Shown in pieces: positions 44,941 to 52,291 of a stretch of 64,000 nt of DNA. The notes beneath the pieces are model-generated. The model saw only the letters and a list, made by a program, of their open reading frames with translations, was not told the origin of the DNA and made no database searches. The stretch's first letter is position 1; each line of letters starts with the position of its first letter. Made by a program: the position numbers and the translations under genes. The stretch is from Thermococcus sp. CX2. GTDB lineage: Archaea > Methanobacteriota_B > Thermococci > Thermococcales > Thermococcaceae. Location of the stretch: NCBI RefSeq assembly GCF_012027555.1, contig NZ_SNUQ01000001.1, positions 310,001-374,000 on the forward strand. The letters are read 5' to 3'.

Positions 44941-45441
44941 TTAAACGTACTCCATGAGCATCCCCACGGCCTCTTCGAATATCTCCCTGTCCGTGCCTTC
45001 AACGACGCTCTCGAGGTACTGGAGGTTCAGGAGGTTGAGTATTATGTAGGCCGTGTTCCTGTCGAGACCAAGGTCGTAGGCCTCATAGAAGACTATCTCC
45101 CTCCCAAGAGCCTCGTTCAGCATCTCCACGAAGTAGGCGATGTCCTCCACGCGGAGCTCGTCCCACTTGCTCTCCATCTCATCGAAGTAGCGCTCCATTA
45201 TCCTGAGCGTCTCGAGGTCGAGCTTCAGCGTGCCCTCGAAGTAGGGAAACTCGCCAACGCGGAATATCTTAACTCCCTCTTCGTCCTGGATACCTATGTA
45301 ATCCCAGAGAAGAATACCCTCTATGACATTGTGGCCGTAGCGGCTCGCCAGATACGTGAACCTCTCCACTATCTCCATCATGTCCTCAAGGAACTCCTCC
45401 TCATCCCTGAAGTGGATTATCTTGCTTATCGTTCCAGCCAT
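44941..45441 (-). CDS. Acidic conserved protein, unknown
   Basis: A 166-residue, strongly acidic, helical protein (FRDEEEFLEDMMEIVERFTY; RTYIILNLLNLQYLE-like C-terminal part). No catalytic motif or family recognised. Starts at ATG after TTTAGGTGC. TATA box CCTTATAACCC on the minus strand at 45473-45483 fits as its promoter. Confidence 0.65.
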   Translation of the reverse strand: MAGTISKIIHFRDEEEFLEDMMEIVERFTYLASRYGHNVIEGILLWDYIGIQDEEGVKIFRVGEFPYFEGTLKLDLETLRIMERYFDEMESKWDELRVEDIAYFVEMLNEALGREIVFYEAYDLGLDRNTAYIILNLLNLQYLESVVEGTDREIFEEAVGMLMEYV

Positions 45442-45716
45442 GTTTTTGCACCTAAAGGAAGGTAGGGTGTAGGGTTATAAGGGTTTAGCTATGAACCCCG
45501 CAGACCTGCATGCCCGGAACAAAAGAAAGACACCAAATAAAGAGTAAAGACTCAGGCTCTCGCCGCTTCCCACGAGAACACCCAGATATCATGTCAAAAA
45601 GAAGATGAGTATTTTCTTTCTTTTTTTCGAGAATAAATTTTTTCAGAGTTTAGTTTCACAAAGAGAACAAACCAAAAGAAGCCCAAGTAAAAGAGTGCAC
45701 ACAGCCGGCCAGTAAC

Positions 45717-45905
45717 CCTTTTATTTTCCCTGCATTATCATCAACCGCCCGAGGAGTATTGGGTTGCGATGACCTCGGGACCCCCAGGGGGCCGACATTC
45801 CCAAAGGCCCCCTTTCTGATACAAACTTTTTGCCAAGCAATGTTGGAGCTTCGCTCCAACACACGGAGAACTTCGTTCTCCGCTGAAGTTTGATCAAAGT
45901 TTGTG
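45717..45905 (+). ncRNA. Candidate structured RNA with its own promoter
   Basis: TATA-like CCTTTTATTTT (45717-45727) would start transcription near 45748. Exactly there begins a chain of stems: CCCGAGG/CCTCGGG (45748-45754 with 45773-45779); AGGGGGCC/GGCCCCCT (45786-45793 with 45806-45813); and a three-way element closed by ACAAACTTT/AAAGTTTGT (45821-45829 with 45896-45904) enclosing TGTTGGAGC-TTC-GCTCCAACA and CGGAGAAC-TTC-GTTCTCCG. All stems are perfect. No known RNA family recognised (not SRP RNA, RNase P or tRNA). A dispersed palindromic DNA repeat is the alternative. Confidence 0.45.
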
Positions 45906-45990
45906 ACTCTCTCGAAAAGGGGAAGCTCGAAAGGAGCGCATCATAAACTGCCAGTTTTCCAGTTGGATTCGTTCACACGGGCGTTTTAGG

Positions 45991-46040
45991 TGTTCACTAA
46001 AAGACCGACGCCCAACGGGCGTCAAAGAAAATTGTGAACA
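45991..46040. repeat. Nested inverted repeat
   Basis: TGTTCAC (45991-45997) pairs with GTGAACA (46034-46040) and encloses a perfect 7-base hairpin GACGCCC-AAC-GGGCGTC (46007-46023). It lies in the gene-free region after the candidate RNA. Confidence 0.6.
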
Positions 46041-46142
46041 TCCCACGGCGGACAAGTGTCGAGGGAATCCACCTCCGTGTGCAGAATTAATTTGCGCTCA
46101 TACTCAGCATTGTGGGGATAATAGGGAGTCACAATCTTTGAT

Positions 46143-46165
46143 GAAACTTTGCCCAGCAAAGTTTC
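46143..46165. repeat. Perfect hairpin
   Basis: GAAACTTTGC-CCA-GCAAAGTTTC, ten base pairs with a three-base loop. The CAAAGTTT core recurs at 45895-45903 in the candidate RNA, so the two may be copies of one dispersed element. Confidence 0.6.
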
Positions 46166-46221
46166 CCACGAAAGGTTTATTAGGGACAAGCCCGCTCCGA
46201 GTGTCCAGGTATATGCAAAGG

Positions 46222-46230
46222 TTTATAAAA
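46222..46230 (+). promoter_or_regulatory. TATA box of the eL43-rpoP string
   Basis: TTTATAAAA, about 55 bases before the eL43 ATG; the leader of about 35 bases contains GGGGTGATG. Confidence 0.7.
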
Positions 46231-46285
46231 CGTCCTCTGGAAAACCCTTCAGTCGTGAAAATTGTAGCCTTTAGGGGTGATGCTC

Positions 46286-46546
46286 ATGGGAAGGACTACT
46301 AAGGTCGGTTCAGCCGGAAGGTTCGGTCCGAGGTACGGTCTCAAGATCAGAAGAAGGGTCGCGGCCGTTGAGGCCAAGATGAAGCAGAAGCACGTCTGCC
46401 CGGTCTGCGGAAGGAAGGCCGTCAGGAGAATAAGCACCGGCATATGGCAGTGCCAGAAGTGCGGAGCAACGTTCGCTGGCGGCGCCTACCTGCCGGTTAC
46501 CCCAGCAGGAAAGGTCGCGAAGAGGGTTACCTCTTCGAAGGCCTGA
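46286..46546 (+). CDS. rpl37ae: 50S ribosomal protein eL43 (L37Ae)
   Basis: An 86-residue ribosomal protein starting [20 protein letters not shown] with a C4 zinc motif, [11 protein letters not shown]...CQKCG. It is part of the large subunit. ATG after GGGGTGATGCTC; two earlier in-frame starts overlap the ribosome binding site. It leads the string eL43-rpoP-Brix-pcc1 common in archaea. Confidence 0.96.
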   Translation: MGRTTKVGSAGRFGPRYGLKIRRRVAAVEAKMKQKHVCPVCGRKAVRRISTGIWQCQKCGATFAGGAYLPVTPAGKVAKRVTSSKA

Positions 46547-46580
46547 TTCCCTTTCCTTTGCTTAGTTTAAGGTGGTAGCT

Positions 46581-46730
46581 ATGGTGATGGCTGTTTACCG
46601 CTGCGCAAAATGCGGAAAGGAGGTCGAACTCGACCTCGAGAACACAAGGGAAGTCCGCTGCCCCTACTGCGGCAGCAAGATACTTTACAAGCCCAGGCCG
46701 AAAGTGGCCAGGCGCGTCAAGGCGATCTGA
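46581..46730 (+). CDS. rpoP: DNA-directed RNA polymerase subunit P (Rpo12)
   Basis: A 49-residue zinc-ribbon subunit of archaeal RNA polymerase: MVMAVYRCAKCGKEVELD, then VRCPYCGSKILYKPRPKVAR. CxxC pairs bind one zinc. The ATG at 46581 follows AGGTGGTAGCT; a second ATG two codons on is possible. It lies between eL43 and the Brix-domain gene, as usual in archaea. Confidence 0.95.
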   Translation: MVMAVYRCAKCGKEVELDLENTREVRCPYCGSKILYKPRPKVARRVKAI

Positions 46731-46785
46731 TTCTTTTGAATTTCGAAAGGCTTTTATTTAATCAACCGAGTTTTGAGTGAGGGCC

Positions 46786-47427
46786 ATGATGCTGATAACG
46801 ACTTCACACAGACCAACGAGGAGGACGAGGAGCTTCGGACACGACCTGGAGAAGGTGTTCCCCAACTCCCTTTACTTGACCAGGGGAAAGAAGACTATCC
46901 AGGACTTGCTGATGGAGGCCTATGACAGGAACTACGAGAGGCTCTTGATAGTCAACGTCTGGAAGGGTAATCCCTTGAAGATGACCTTCATCAAGGTCGA
47001 CCCGGAGGACTGGGGCTACCTCGGCTACCTCTACCTCCACGGCATCAAGCTACAGCGCGAGATTGGTTTCAGGGACATCAGGCCCATCCGCGAGGAGATG
47101 CCCTTCATAGTAACCACAGCCAAGCGCGTCGGTCTCGATCACGTCGCCTTTGCTCAGGCCTTTGCCGAGCTCACGGGCGGCAAGTTCGTCCCAAGAAGGG
47201 AGCGGAGTCTCCTCGGAATCGCTGATAGGTACAACACCGACGTTCTGGGTGTTATAGAACGCCATCCGCGCGGAATGGCCGTCAACTTCTACCGCCTCGA
47301 CGTATCCAAGGAGAGGGCCGTCGGCCCGCTCATAAGCGTCAAGATATGGATAATGGAGGACGGCAGGAGATGGGACTACAAGGAGGCGCTGGGAATAAGG
47401 AAGAGGCCTGGCCAATCGAAGGAGTGA
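46786..47427 (+). CDS. Brix-domain ribosome-biogenesis protein
   Basis: A 213-residue archaeal Brix/IMP4-like protein, with MLITTSHRPTRRTRSFGHDL at the start and FVPRRERSLLGIAD in the middle. It probably helps rRNA processing or assembly. The ATG follows GTGAGGGCC; TATA CTTTTATTTAA at about 46751-46761. The stop overlaps the Pcc1 start (GTGA). Confidence 0.88.
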   Translation: MMLITTSHRPTRRTRSFGHDLEKVFPNSLYLTRGKKTIQDLLMEAYDRNYERLLIVNVWKGNPLKMTFIKVDPEDWGYLGYLYLHGIKLQREIGFRDIRPIREEMPFIVTTAKRVGLDHVAFAQAFAELTGGKFVPRRERSLLGIADRYNTDVLGVIERHPRGMAVNFYRLDVSKERAVGPLISVKIWIMEDGRRWDYKEALGIRKRPGQSKE

Positions 47428-47648
47428 TTGAACTGGAACTCCCCGACGAGGAGACGGCCAGAGTAGTTTATGAGAGTGTCCTTTACGAGCACGAGAGCGT
47501 TCCCTACCGGAGGAGCAGGATCGATTTCCTCCTCGAAGGAAACAGGCTGATAATCAGGTTTCTGGCGAAGGACAACTCCGCCCTAAGGGGAACCCTAAAC
47601 TCCTACCTCCGCTGGATTAAGGTCGCTATGGATTCCATTGAAGTATAA
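47424..47648 (+). CDS. pcc1: KEOPS complex subunit Pcc1
   Basis: A 74-residue protein with the Pcc1 pattern: IELELPDEETARVVYESVLYE, then NRLIIRFLAKDNSALRGTLNSYLRWI. It dimerises in the KEOPS complex that makes t6A in tRNA. The start is a GTG overlapping the Brix stop, so translation is coupled. The frame is open further upstream only within the Brix gene. Confidence 0.87.
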   Translation: MIELELPDEETARVVYESVLYEHESVPYRRSRIDFLLEGNRLIIRFLAKDNSALRGTLNSYLRWIKVAMDSIEV

Positions 47649-47735
47649 TTTGAGAACTAACTGGAGTTATCCCAAGATATGTTATCAAAAAGTTAAAAAG
47701 ATTCTAGTAACGTATTTCAAAACTGGTGACTAATA

Positions 47736-48326
47736 ATGTGGGGAACATTGCGAATTCCAGTTTCGAGGGAGTTGCTGGAAACCATAGAGTACACTAAAAA
47801 AATTTCAACTCGGATATCCAATGAAGAAGCGACAAAGCAACATTTGATACTACCACTTCTCCAAGTTCTCGGATGGGATATTAACAACCCTGATGAGGTC
47901 TACCCTGAAGCCACTAGCAGTAACGGACAACGGCCAGACTATGTTCTCAAAGTAAACTACAGGCCGGTGGCATTTCTTGAAGCCAAAAATGCCAAATCCA
48001 AAATTTTTAGGGGGAACAAAGTAATTCTACGACACGCGAGACAATTATTAGGATACTGCTTCGAAGAAGGTGTTGCTTTGGGCATTTTAACAAATGGTAT
48101 TCAATGGGCACTTCTCAAAACATTTGAGCCCTGGAAGAAGATTGAAGATAGAGTCCTTGTAGCCGTGGATTTAAGAGTCCAAGACATAGAGGAAGCAGCT
48201 GAGAGACTCGTGTGGTTTTCCAGAAGAAGCATTCGAACTTATTATTCGTCTGGAATCCAAATTCCAAAGGAATATTCAGAGATATCTCGTACTCCTAGGA
48301 AATATCAGCCAAGGGGTCTACTTTAA
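47736..48326 (+). CDS. HsdR-N-like PD-(D/E)xK nuclease-domain protein, orphan
   Basis: A 196-residue protein like the N-terminal domain of type I restriction HsdR and related stand-alone proteins: EEATKQHLILPLLQVLGWDI, the acidic pair in RPDYVLKVNYRPVAFLEAKN (D then E-x-K), and an LGILTNGIQWALLK strand. These residues form the PD-(D/E)xK nuclease core. No methylase or specificity gene is near. AT-rich codons contrast with both neighbours, suggesting transfer into the pcc1-pfdB string. ATG after GGTGACTAATA. Confidence 0.75.
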   Translation: MWGTLRIPVSRELLETIEYTKKISTRISNEEATKQHLILPLLQVLGWDINNPDEVYPEATSSNGQRPDYVLKVNYRPVAFLEAKNAKSKIFRGNKVILRHARQLLGYCFEEGVALGILTNGIQWALLKTFEPWKKIEDRVLVAVDLRVQDIEEAAERLVWFSRRSIRTYYSSGIQIPKEYSEISRTPRKYQPRGLL

Positions 48327-48418
48327 AGTTTTTGATTTCCTGTTATAATTTTGTCCTTAAACTATTTAAAGCCTCGCCCTTATTCTAACCCGGCATTACG
48401 ATTACGGAGGTGTTTGTC

Positions 48419-48769
48419 ATGCAGAACATTCCGCCGCAGGTTCAGGCTATGTTGGGCCAGCTCGAGAGCTACCAGGGACAGCTCCAGCTTGTCATCCAGC
48501 AGAAGCAGAAGGTTCAGCTCGAACTGACGGAGGCAAAAAAGGCCCTCGAGGAGATAGAGAAGGTTGAAGACGGAACCGTCATCTACAAGACCGTGGGAAC
48601 GCTCATCGTCAAGACCGACAAGGCTAAGGCCCTCGAGGAGCTGAAGGAGAAGGTCGAAACCCTTGAAGTTCGTCTCAACGCCCTCGAGAGGCAGGAAAAG
48701 AAGCTCAACGAGAAGCTCAAGGAGCTCACCCAGAAGATTCAGGCCGCTCTCAGGCCGACCGCTGGCTGA
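48419..48769 (+). CDS. pfdB: Prefoldin subunit beta
   Basis: A 116-residue coiled-coil chaperone subunit: MQNIPPQVQAMLGQLESYQG, a central beta hairpin (DGTVIYKTVGTLIVKTDKAK) and a C-terminal helix. It forms the alpha2-beta4 jellyfish complex that delivers proteins to the thermosome. ATG after CGGAGGTG; TATA ACTATTTAAAGC at about 48361-48372. DUF3194 follows. Confidence 0.95.
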   Translation: MQNIPPQVQAMLGQLESYQGQLQLVIQQKQKVQLELTEAKKALEEIEKVEDGTVIYKTVGTLIVKTDKAKALEELKEKVETLEVRLNALERQEKKLNEKLKELTQKIQAALRPTAG

Positions 48770-48800
48770 TTCCTCTTCTCTTTCCTTTGAGGTGATAGCG

Positions 48801-49133
48801 ATGGACGAGGGGAGCAGTGGGAAAAGGGTTATCCACATCGGGCTTCCGGAGCTGAGCGAGGAGCAACTCATAGAGATAGGCGAGCTTGCCCAGGAGACGA
48901 TAATAGACTACGTCTTTGACCACCTCACGCGGAGCGAGGTCAAGGACATAGAGGTGACGATGAGAATAAACCGTGGGGAGACCCTCGATCTGGAGATTGA
49001 AGTCTATCTCGAGGTTCCCATCTTTGTGAAGGTGGACGTTGATAAGCTCATAGATGAGGCCGTGGAGAGGGCCTACGAGAGAGTGGAGACGAGGCTGAGG
49101 GAGATAGCCGATGAGGGGAAAGATAAAGCTTAA
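48801..49133 (+). CDS. DUF3194 protein
   Basis: A 110-residue protein conserved in Thermococcales beside prefoldin beta: IGLPELSEEQLIEIGELAQE, then VTMRINRGETLDLEIEVYLE. Function unknown. ATG after GAGGTGATAGCG. The 3' end overlaps the DHH gene by 23 bases. Confidence 0.8.
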   Translation: MDEGSSGKRVIHIGLPELSEEQLIEIGELAQETIIDYVFDHLTRSEVKDIEVTMRINRGETLDLEIEVYLEVPIFVKVDVDKLIDEAVERAYERVETRLREIADEGKDKA

Positions 49134-50097
49134 GCGTTTCATGGAGAATGCAGGGGACAAATCCTTCCTCCTGCTCTGTCATCACAATGCAGACCCGGAT
49201 TCTCTTGGCTCCGCTATAGCCTTTGCCCTCTACCTTAAATCCATTGGAATAGAGAAGGTCAGAATCGGCGTGGCCCAGAGTGTTTCCTCCTACACAAAAA
49301 GGCTGCTCACCTTTTCCCCGGTTCCCATCGAGAAGGATCCACAGGTTCGCGAGGACGTCGTGGTGATATTCGACACGTCCTCGATTGAGCAGCTCGAACC
49401 TATTGAAATTCCCAAGGACAAGTTCATAATCGTGATAGACCACCACGCCGAGAAGGAGAATCCGATAAGGGCTGATATAATGATTGTTGATTCCTCAAGA
49501 ACCTCGACCGCTGAAATCGTGTGGGAGCTGTTTAAATATCTCGGCTTTTATGACGAGACCTCAGCTAAGGCCCTCTTGGCGGGAATAGTCACCGACACCG
49601 CGACATTCCGCTACTCCAATGCCAAAACCTTCAAGACCGTGAACGAGATTCTGGAGAGGTTTCCCATCCAGATGGGGGAGATATACAACCTGGTTGCCCC
49701 CGTCAGCGACGAGAACATTGACCAAGCGAAGAGGATGGCCGTGCTGAAGGCTTGCCAGAGACTCGAGCTGAGGAAGTTCAGGAAGTACATCATAGCGGTG
49801 TCAAAGGTTTCGGCCTATGAATCCCTCGCCTGCAAGACCTTCCTCCAGCTTGGAGCCGATATAGCAATAGTCGGAAGTGAGAAGAAGGGCGTCAGAATTT
49901 CTGCGAGGGCCAAAGAAAACCTGGTAAAGAAAGGCCTGCACCTCGGTAAAATCATGGAGAAAGTCGGGCCGGTTATAGAAGGCTCTGGTGGCGGCCACGC
50001 TGGTGCCGCTGGAGCGAACGGGAAGGCCAACCTTGACGAGGCCATAAAGCTGATTTTGAAGGAGATTGAGAAGTTTTTGAGAAATCTGGAGGGTTGA
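49111..50097 (+). CDS. DHH-family phosphoesterase
   Basis: A 328-residue DHH/DHHA1 protein of the NrnA/RecJ-like type. Catalytic motifs: HHNADPDSLGSA (motif I), VIFDTSS (II), VIDHHAE (III, the DHH motif), LAGIVTDTATFRY (IV) and the DHHA1 substrate motif GSGGGHAGAAG. Likely removes nucleotides from oligonucleotides or hydrolyses pAp or cyclic dinucleotides. The ATG at 49111 follows GGGAGATAGCCG and lies inside the DUF3194 gene. Confidence 0.9.
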   Translation: MRGKIKLKRFMENAGDKSFLLLCHHNADPDSLGSAIAFALYLKSIGIEKVRIGVAQSVSSYTKRLLTFSPVPIEKDPQVREDVVVIFDTSSIEQLEPIEIPKDKFIIVIDHHAEKENPIRADIMIVDSSRTSTAEIVWELFKYLGFYDETSAKALLAGIVTDTATFRYSNAKTFKTVNEILERFPIQMGEIYNLVAPVSDENIDQAKRMAVLKACQRLELRKFRKYIIAVSKVSAYESLACKTFLQLGADIAIVGSEKKGVRISARAKENLVKKGLHLGKIMEKVGPVIEGSGGGHAGAAGANGKANLDEAIKLILKEIEKFLRNLEG

Positions 50098-50099
50098 AG

Positions 50100-50426
50100 A
50101 TGGCTAAGTGTCCACTCTGTGGGACAACCTTAAACTGGGCCGAGCTCATCGAGCAGATGCTCCCTATAGATGACGCTCAGGCCATTTTCAAGGACAGGGA
50201 GCGCTTTATGAGGGCCTTTGAGGGCTTCATCTTCAAGTGTCCAAACTGCGGGGAGGAATTCTACGGGGGAAACCTTCCACGGAAGGAAGCTGAAAAGGTC
50301 TTCGACCTTCTCAACGAGTTCAAAGGCTCAATAGACTGGGAGAACAGGAGGGTAAGGCTCAGGCTAAACAGTCTTCTGGCCCTTGACATGATGCTGGAGC
50401 AGTGGGACAAAAAAGTAAAGGGTTAG
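50100..50426 (+). CDS. Zinc-ribbon protein, unknown
   Basis: A 108-residue protein with two CxxC pairs (MAKCPLCGTTLNW and FKCPNCGEEFYGG) forming a zinc ribbon. No family recognised. ATG after GGAGGGTTGAAG; its start nearly touches the DHH stop, so it is probably cotranscribed. Confidence 0.72.
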   Translation: MAKCPLCGTTLNWAELIEQMLPIDDAQAIFKDRERFMRAFEGFIFKCPNCGEEFYGGNLPRKEAEKVFDLLNEFKGSIDWENRRVRLRLNSLLALDMMLEQWDKKVKG

Positions 50427-50477
50427 CGATACTCTTTTTTACTTTGGTTCCACATCTTTTAGCGGTCGGTGGTTCTT

Positions 50478-51596
50478 GTGGCGGAGGTGGTGGAGCTTCA
50501 CATATCGAAGGGGGATTACAAAGGTGCCCTCAAGAGCGCGTTGAGGATAGATACTCCAATAAAGAGACTCGTTGCTCTCACGGAGATTCTGACGGCTTTT
50601 CCAAGGGACGAAGTTCTTGCCAACATGCTTGACACCCTGGAATCCATAAGCGCTACTCCCGAGAGGGCACTAGCCTACTCGCTCCTCGGCAGGGCCCTCT
50701 ACACCCTCGACAAGGACAGAGACGCCGAGGCTTACTTCGAACGGGCCCTCGCACTGGCGAACTCCATAGGTTCCCCGAGGATAAGGGGGGAGGTCTTCGC
50801 AGGGATAGCGAGGAACCTCGTCCTTTCCGATAGATACAAAGACGCCTTGGAGCTTTTTAAAAGGGCCGTCGAGCTCCTTCAGACCTCGAGGGGACTGTCA
50901 TCTGCCGCGATCTCATCGTTAATAAGGATAGCAAGGCTCATAGAGAAGAGCGCGGATGAGATTCCTAATCCGATAGCCATCGAGTTCTACGAGCTGGCGA
51001 GGGATGTTTACTCGTCCATCTGGTTCAAGCTCCAGGCGAAACATCTCGAGGAAAAAATAGAGCTCGTAAGGGATGTCCTCAAGCGCGGCAAGGTCGCCGT
51101 TGAGGAGCTCCTCGAGAGGGGAGAGGTCGAACTGGCGATAGAAACCATGCGCTTCCTGCCCCTTGAGAGCAGGGCGATCTCAATGCTGGAGCTCTCCTAC
51201 TGGCTTTTCCTTCACGAGCAGCCAAGACTTGGAAAAAGGGTCTTTGAAGACGCTCTCGAGATAATCTTTGTGGGCAAGTTCAGACCAACTGATGTGGAGC
51301 TTGAGCGCGTTGCTTATAGGTTCCTCCGCATAGGGCTCCTTGAGGAGCCGCTGGTTCTCGCCGGGATTATTGGAGACAACAAGCGTGCTTCGGAGCTCCT
51401 TGGGAAGATAGCAATGGCCTACGCGCGCTGGGGCGACGAAGCTAAGGCCCGCTCGATAGCCGAGGGCATAATGGACGAAAGCGTTAAGAACCGCGTTCTG
51501 AAAGCGTTGGAGGGTGAAGAAGATGTGGGATACGAGCAAGGACTATCGCCTGCTGGTGGCGGAGAAATCGGTGGAGCTCTTTCTGAAGACGATTGA
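50478..51596 (+). CDS. TPR-like helical repeat protein
   Basis: A 372-residue alpha-solenoid with TPR-like units, for example [40 protein letters not shown] and [21 protein letters not shown] longer relative of the protein at 37.9 kb. Probably a scaffold. The start is GTG, seven bases after GGTGG; a GTG three codons earlier is possible. The last 74 bases overlap the next gene in a different frame. Confidence 0.75.
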   Translation: MAEVVELHISKGDYKGALKSALRIDTPIKRLVALTEILTAFPRDEVLANMLDTLESISATPERALAYSLLGRALYTLDKDRDAEAYFERALALANSIGSPRIRGEVFAGIARNLVLSDRYKDALELFKRAVELLQTSRGLSSAAISSLIRIARLIEKSADEIPNPIAIEFYELARDVYSSIWFKLQAKHLEEKIELVRDVLKRGKVAVEELLERGEVELAIETMRFLPLESRAISMLELSYWLFLHEQPRLGKRVFEDALEIIFVGKFRPTDVELERVAYRFLRIGLLEEPLVLAGIIGDNKRASELLGKIAMAYARWGDEAKARSIAEGIMDESVKNRVLKALEGEEDVGYEQGLSPAGGGEIGGALSEDD

Positions 51597-52248
51597 GGGA
51601 GCAAAGTTCAAGGGCAAGTGGGACAAGAAGAAGGCCATTCAGCTGGCAAAGGAGATGATTCCCGAGATACAGGCGATGAGGTACTCTTACGTCGAGCCAA
51701 AGGAACTCATAGAGACGCCGCAGATGCAGGCTCTGAAGGAGAAGGCCAACGGCATAATCGAGGCTCTTGGTGGAGACGACTGGCACCACAAGTTCCTCAG
51801 CCTGGCGGACAAGAGCGAGCGCGAGAAGGTTGAGGAGGCGGTGGCAAAAATAAGGTTTTTCCTCAACACCATCCTCAACCTTGACAAGCGCCTAGCATTA
51901 GGTAAGATAAACGATCCGGTCATAGCGGTGGACATAAAGGTCGGCGAGGTCATGAGCGTCGGGAAGCACCCCAACGCGGACAGGCTTTTGGTTACGAACG
52001 TCAACATCGGCGAGAGGGCAATAACTGTGGTCACCAACGACCTCACCGTTAAGGAAGGCAACCGCGTTGCCGTTGCCCTGCTCCCGCCGGCGAACTTCCG
52101 CGGAATAGTCAGCGAGGGAATGTTCCTCGGCGCTGGTGAAGGCGTCCTCAAGGACGTCAAGGGAGAAATCGGCGGTTTGCCGAAGGGAATCCCGCTGGAG
52201 GCCTTCAACGAGACGAGGAACCTTGTAGAGGCGTTTTTGAAGAGCTGA
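51523..52248 (+). CDS. tRNA-binding (EMAP/Trbp-type) domain protein
   Basis: A 241-residue protein. The C-terminal half is an OB-fold tRNA-binding domain: [40 protein letters not shown] and [12 protein letters not shown]. The N-terminal half is helical and lysine-rich. It may act as a tRNA chaperone or aminoacyl-tRNA synthetase cofactor. ATG after GGAGGGTGAAGAAG, inside the end of the TPR gene. Confidence 0.85.
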   Translation: MWDTSKDYRLLVAEKSVELFLKTIEGAKFKGKWDKKKAIQLAKEMIPEIQAMRYSYVEPKELIETPQMQALKEKANGIIEALGGDDWHHKFLSLADKSEREKVEEAVAKIRFFLNTILNLDKRLALGKINDPVIAVDIKVGEVMSVGKHPNADRLLVTNVNIGERAITVVTNDLTVKEGNRVAVALLPPANFRGIVSEGMFLGAGEGVLKDVKGEIGGLPKGIPLEAFNETRNLVEAFLKS

Positions 52249-52291
52249 TACTTTTTCTTCTCAAATAATTTTGAAAGAAAAGAAGAATAGC

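Larger units (their letters stand above)
45442..46285. other. 844-base gene-free region rich in inverted repeats
   Basis: No convincing coding frame. The left part holds the promoter of the acidic-protein gene and AT-rich DNA with T tracts (45613-45628). From 45716 to 45905 a TATA box is followed by a run of stems, described separately as a candidate RNA. From 45991 to 46165 there are two more stem structures. At 46222 lies the TATA box of the eL43 gene. Confidence 0.65.

Noticed and set aside
45766-45820. C/D-box guide RNA (GCGATGA ... CTGA)
   Set aside because: Box C and D candidates exist, but no D'/C' pair is seen and the interval is filled by a perfect stem, so a C/D RNA is unlikely.
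45656-45862. 68-codon minus-strand frame in the large gap
   Set aside because: It runs through the stems of the candidate RNA, has no ribosome binding site and no recognisable sequence.
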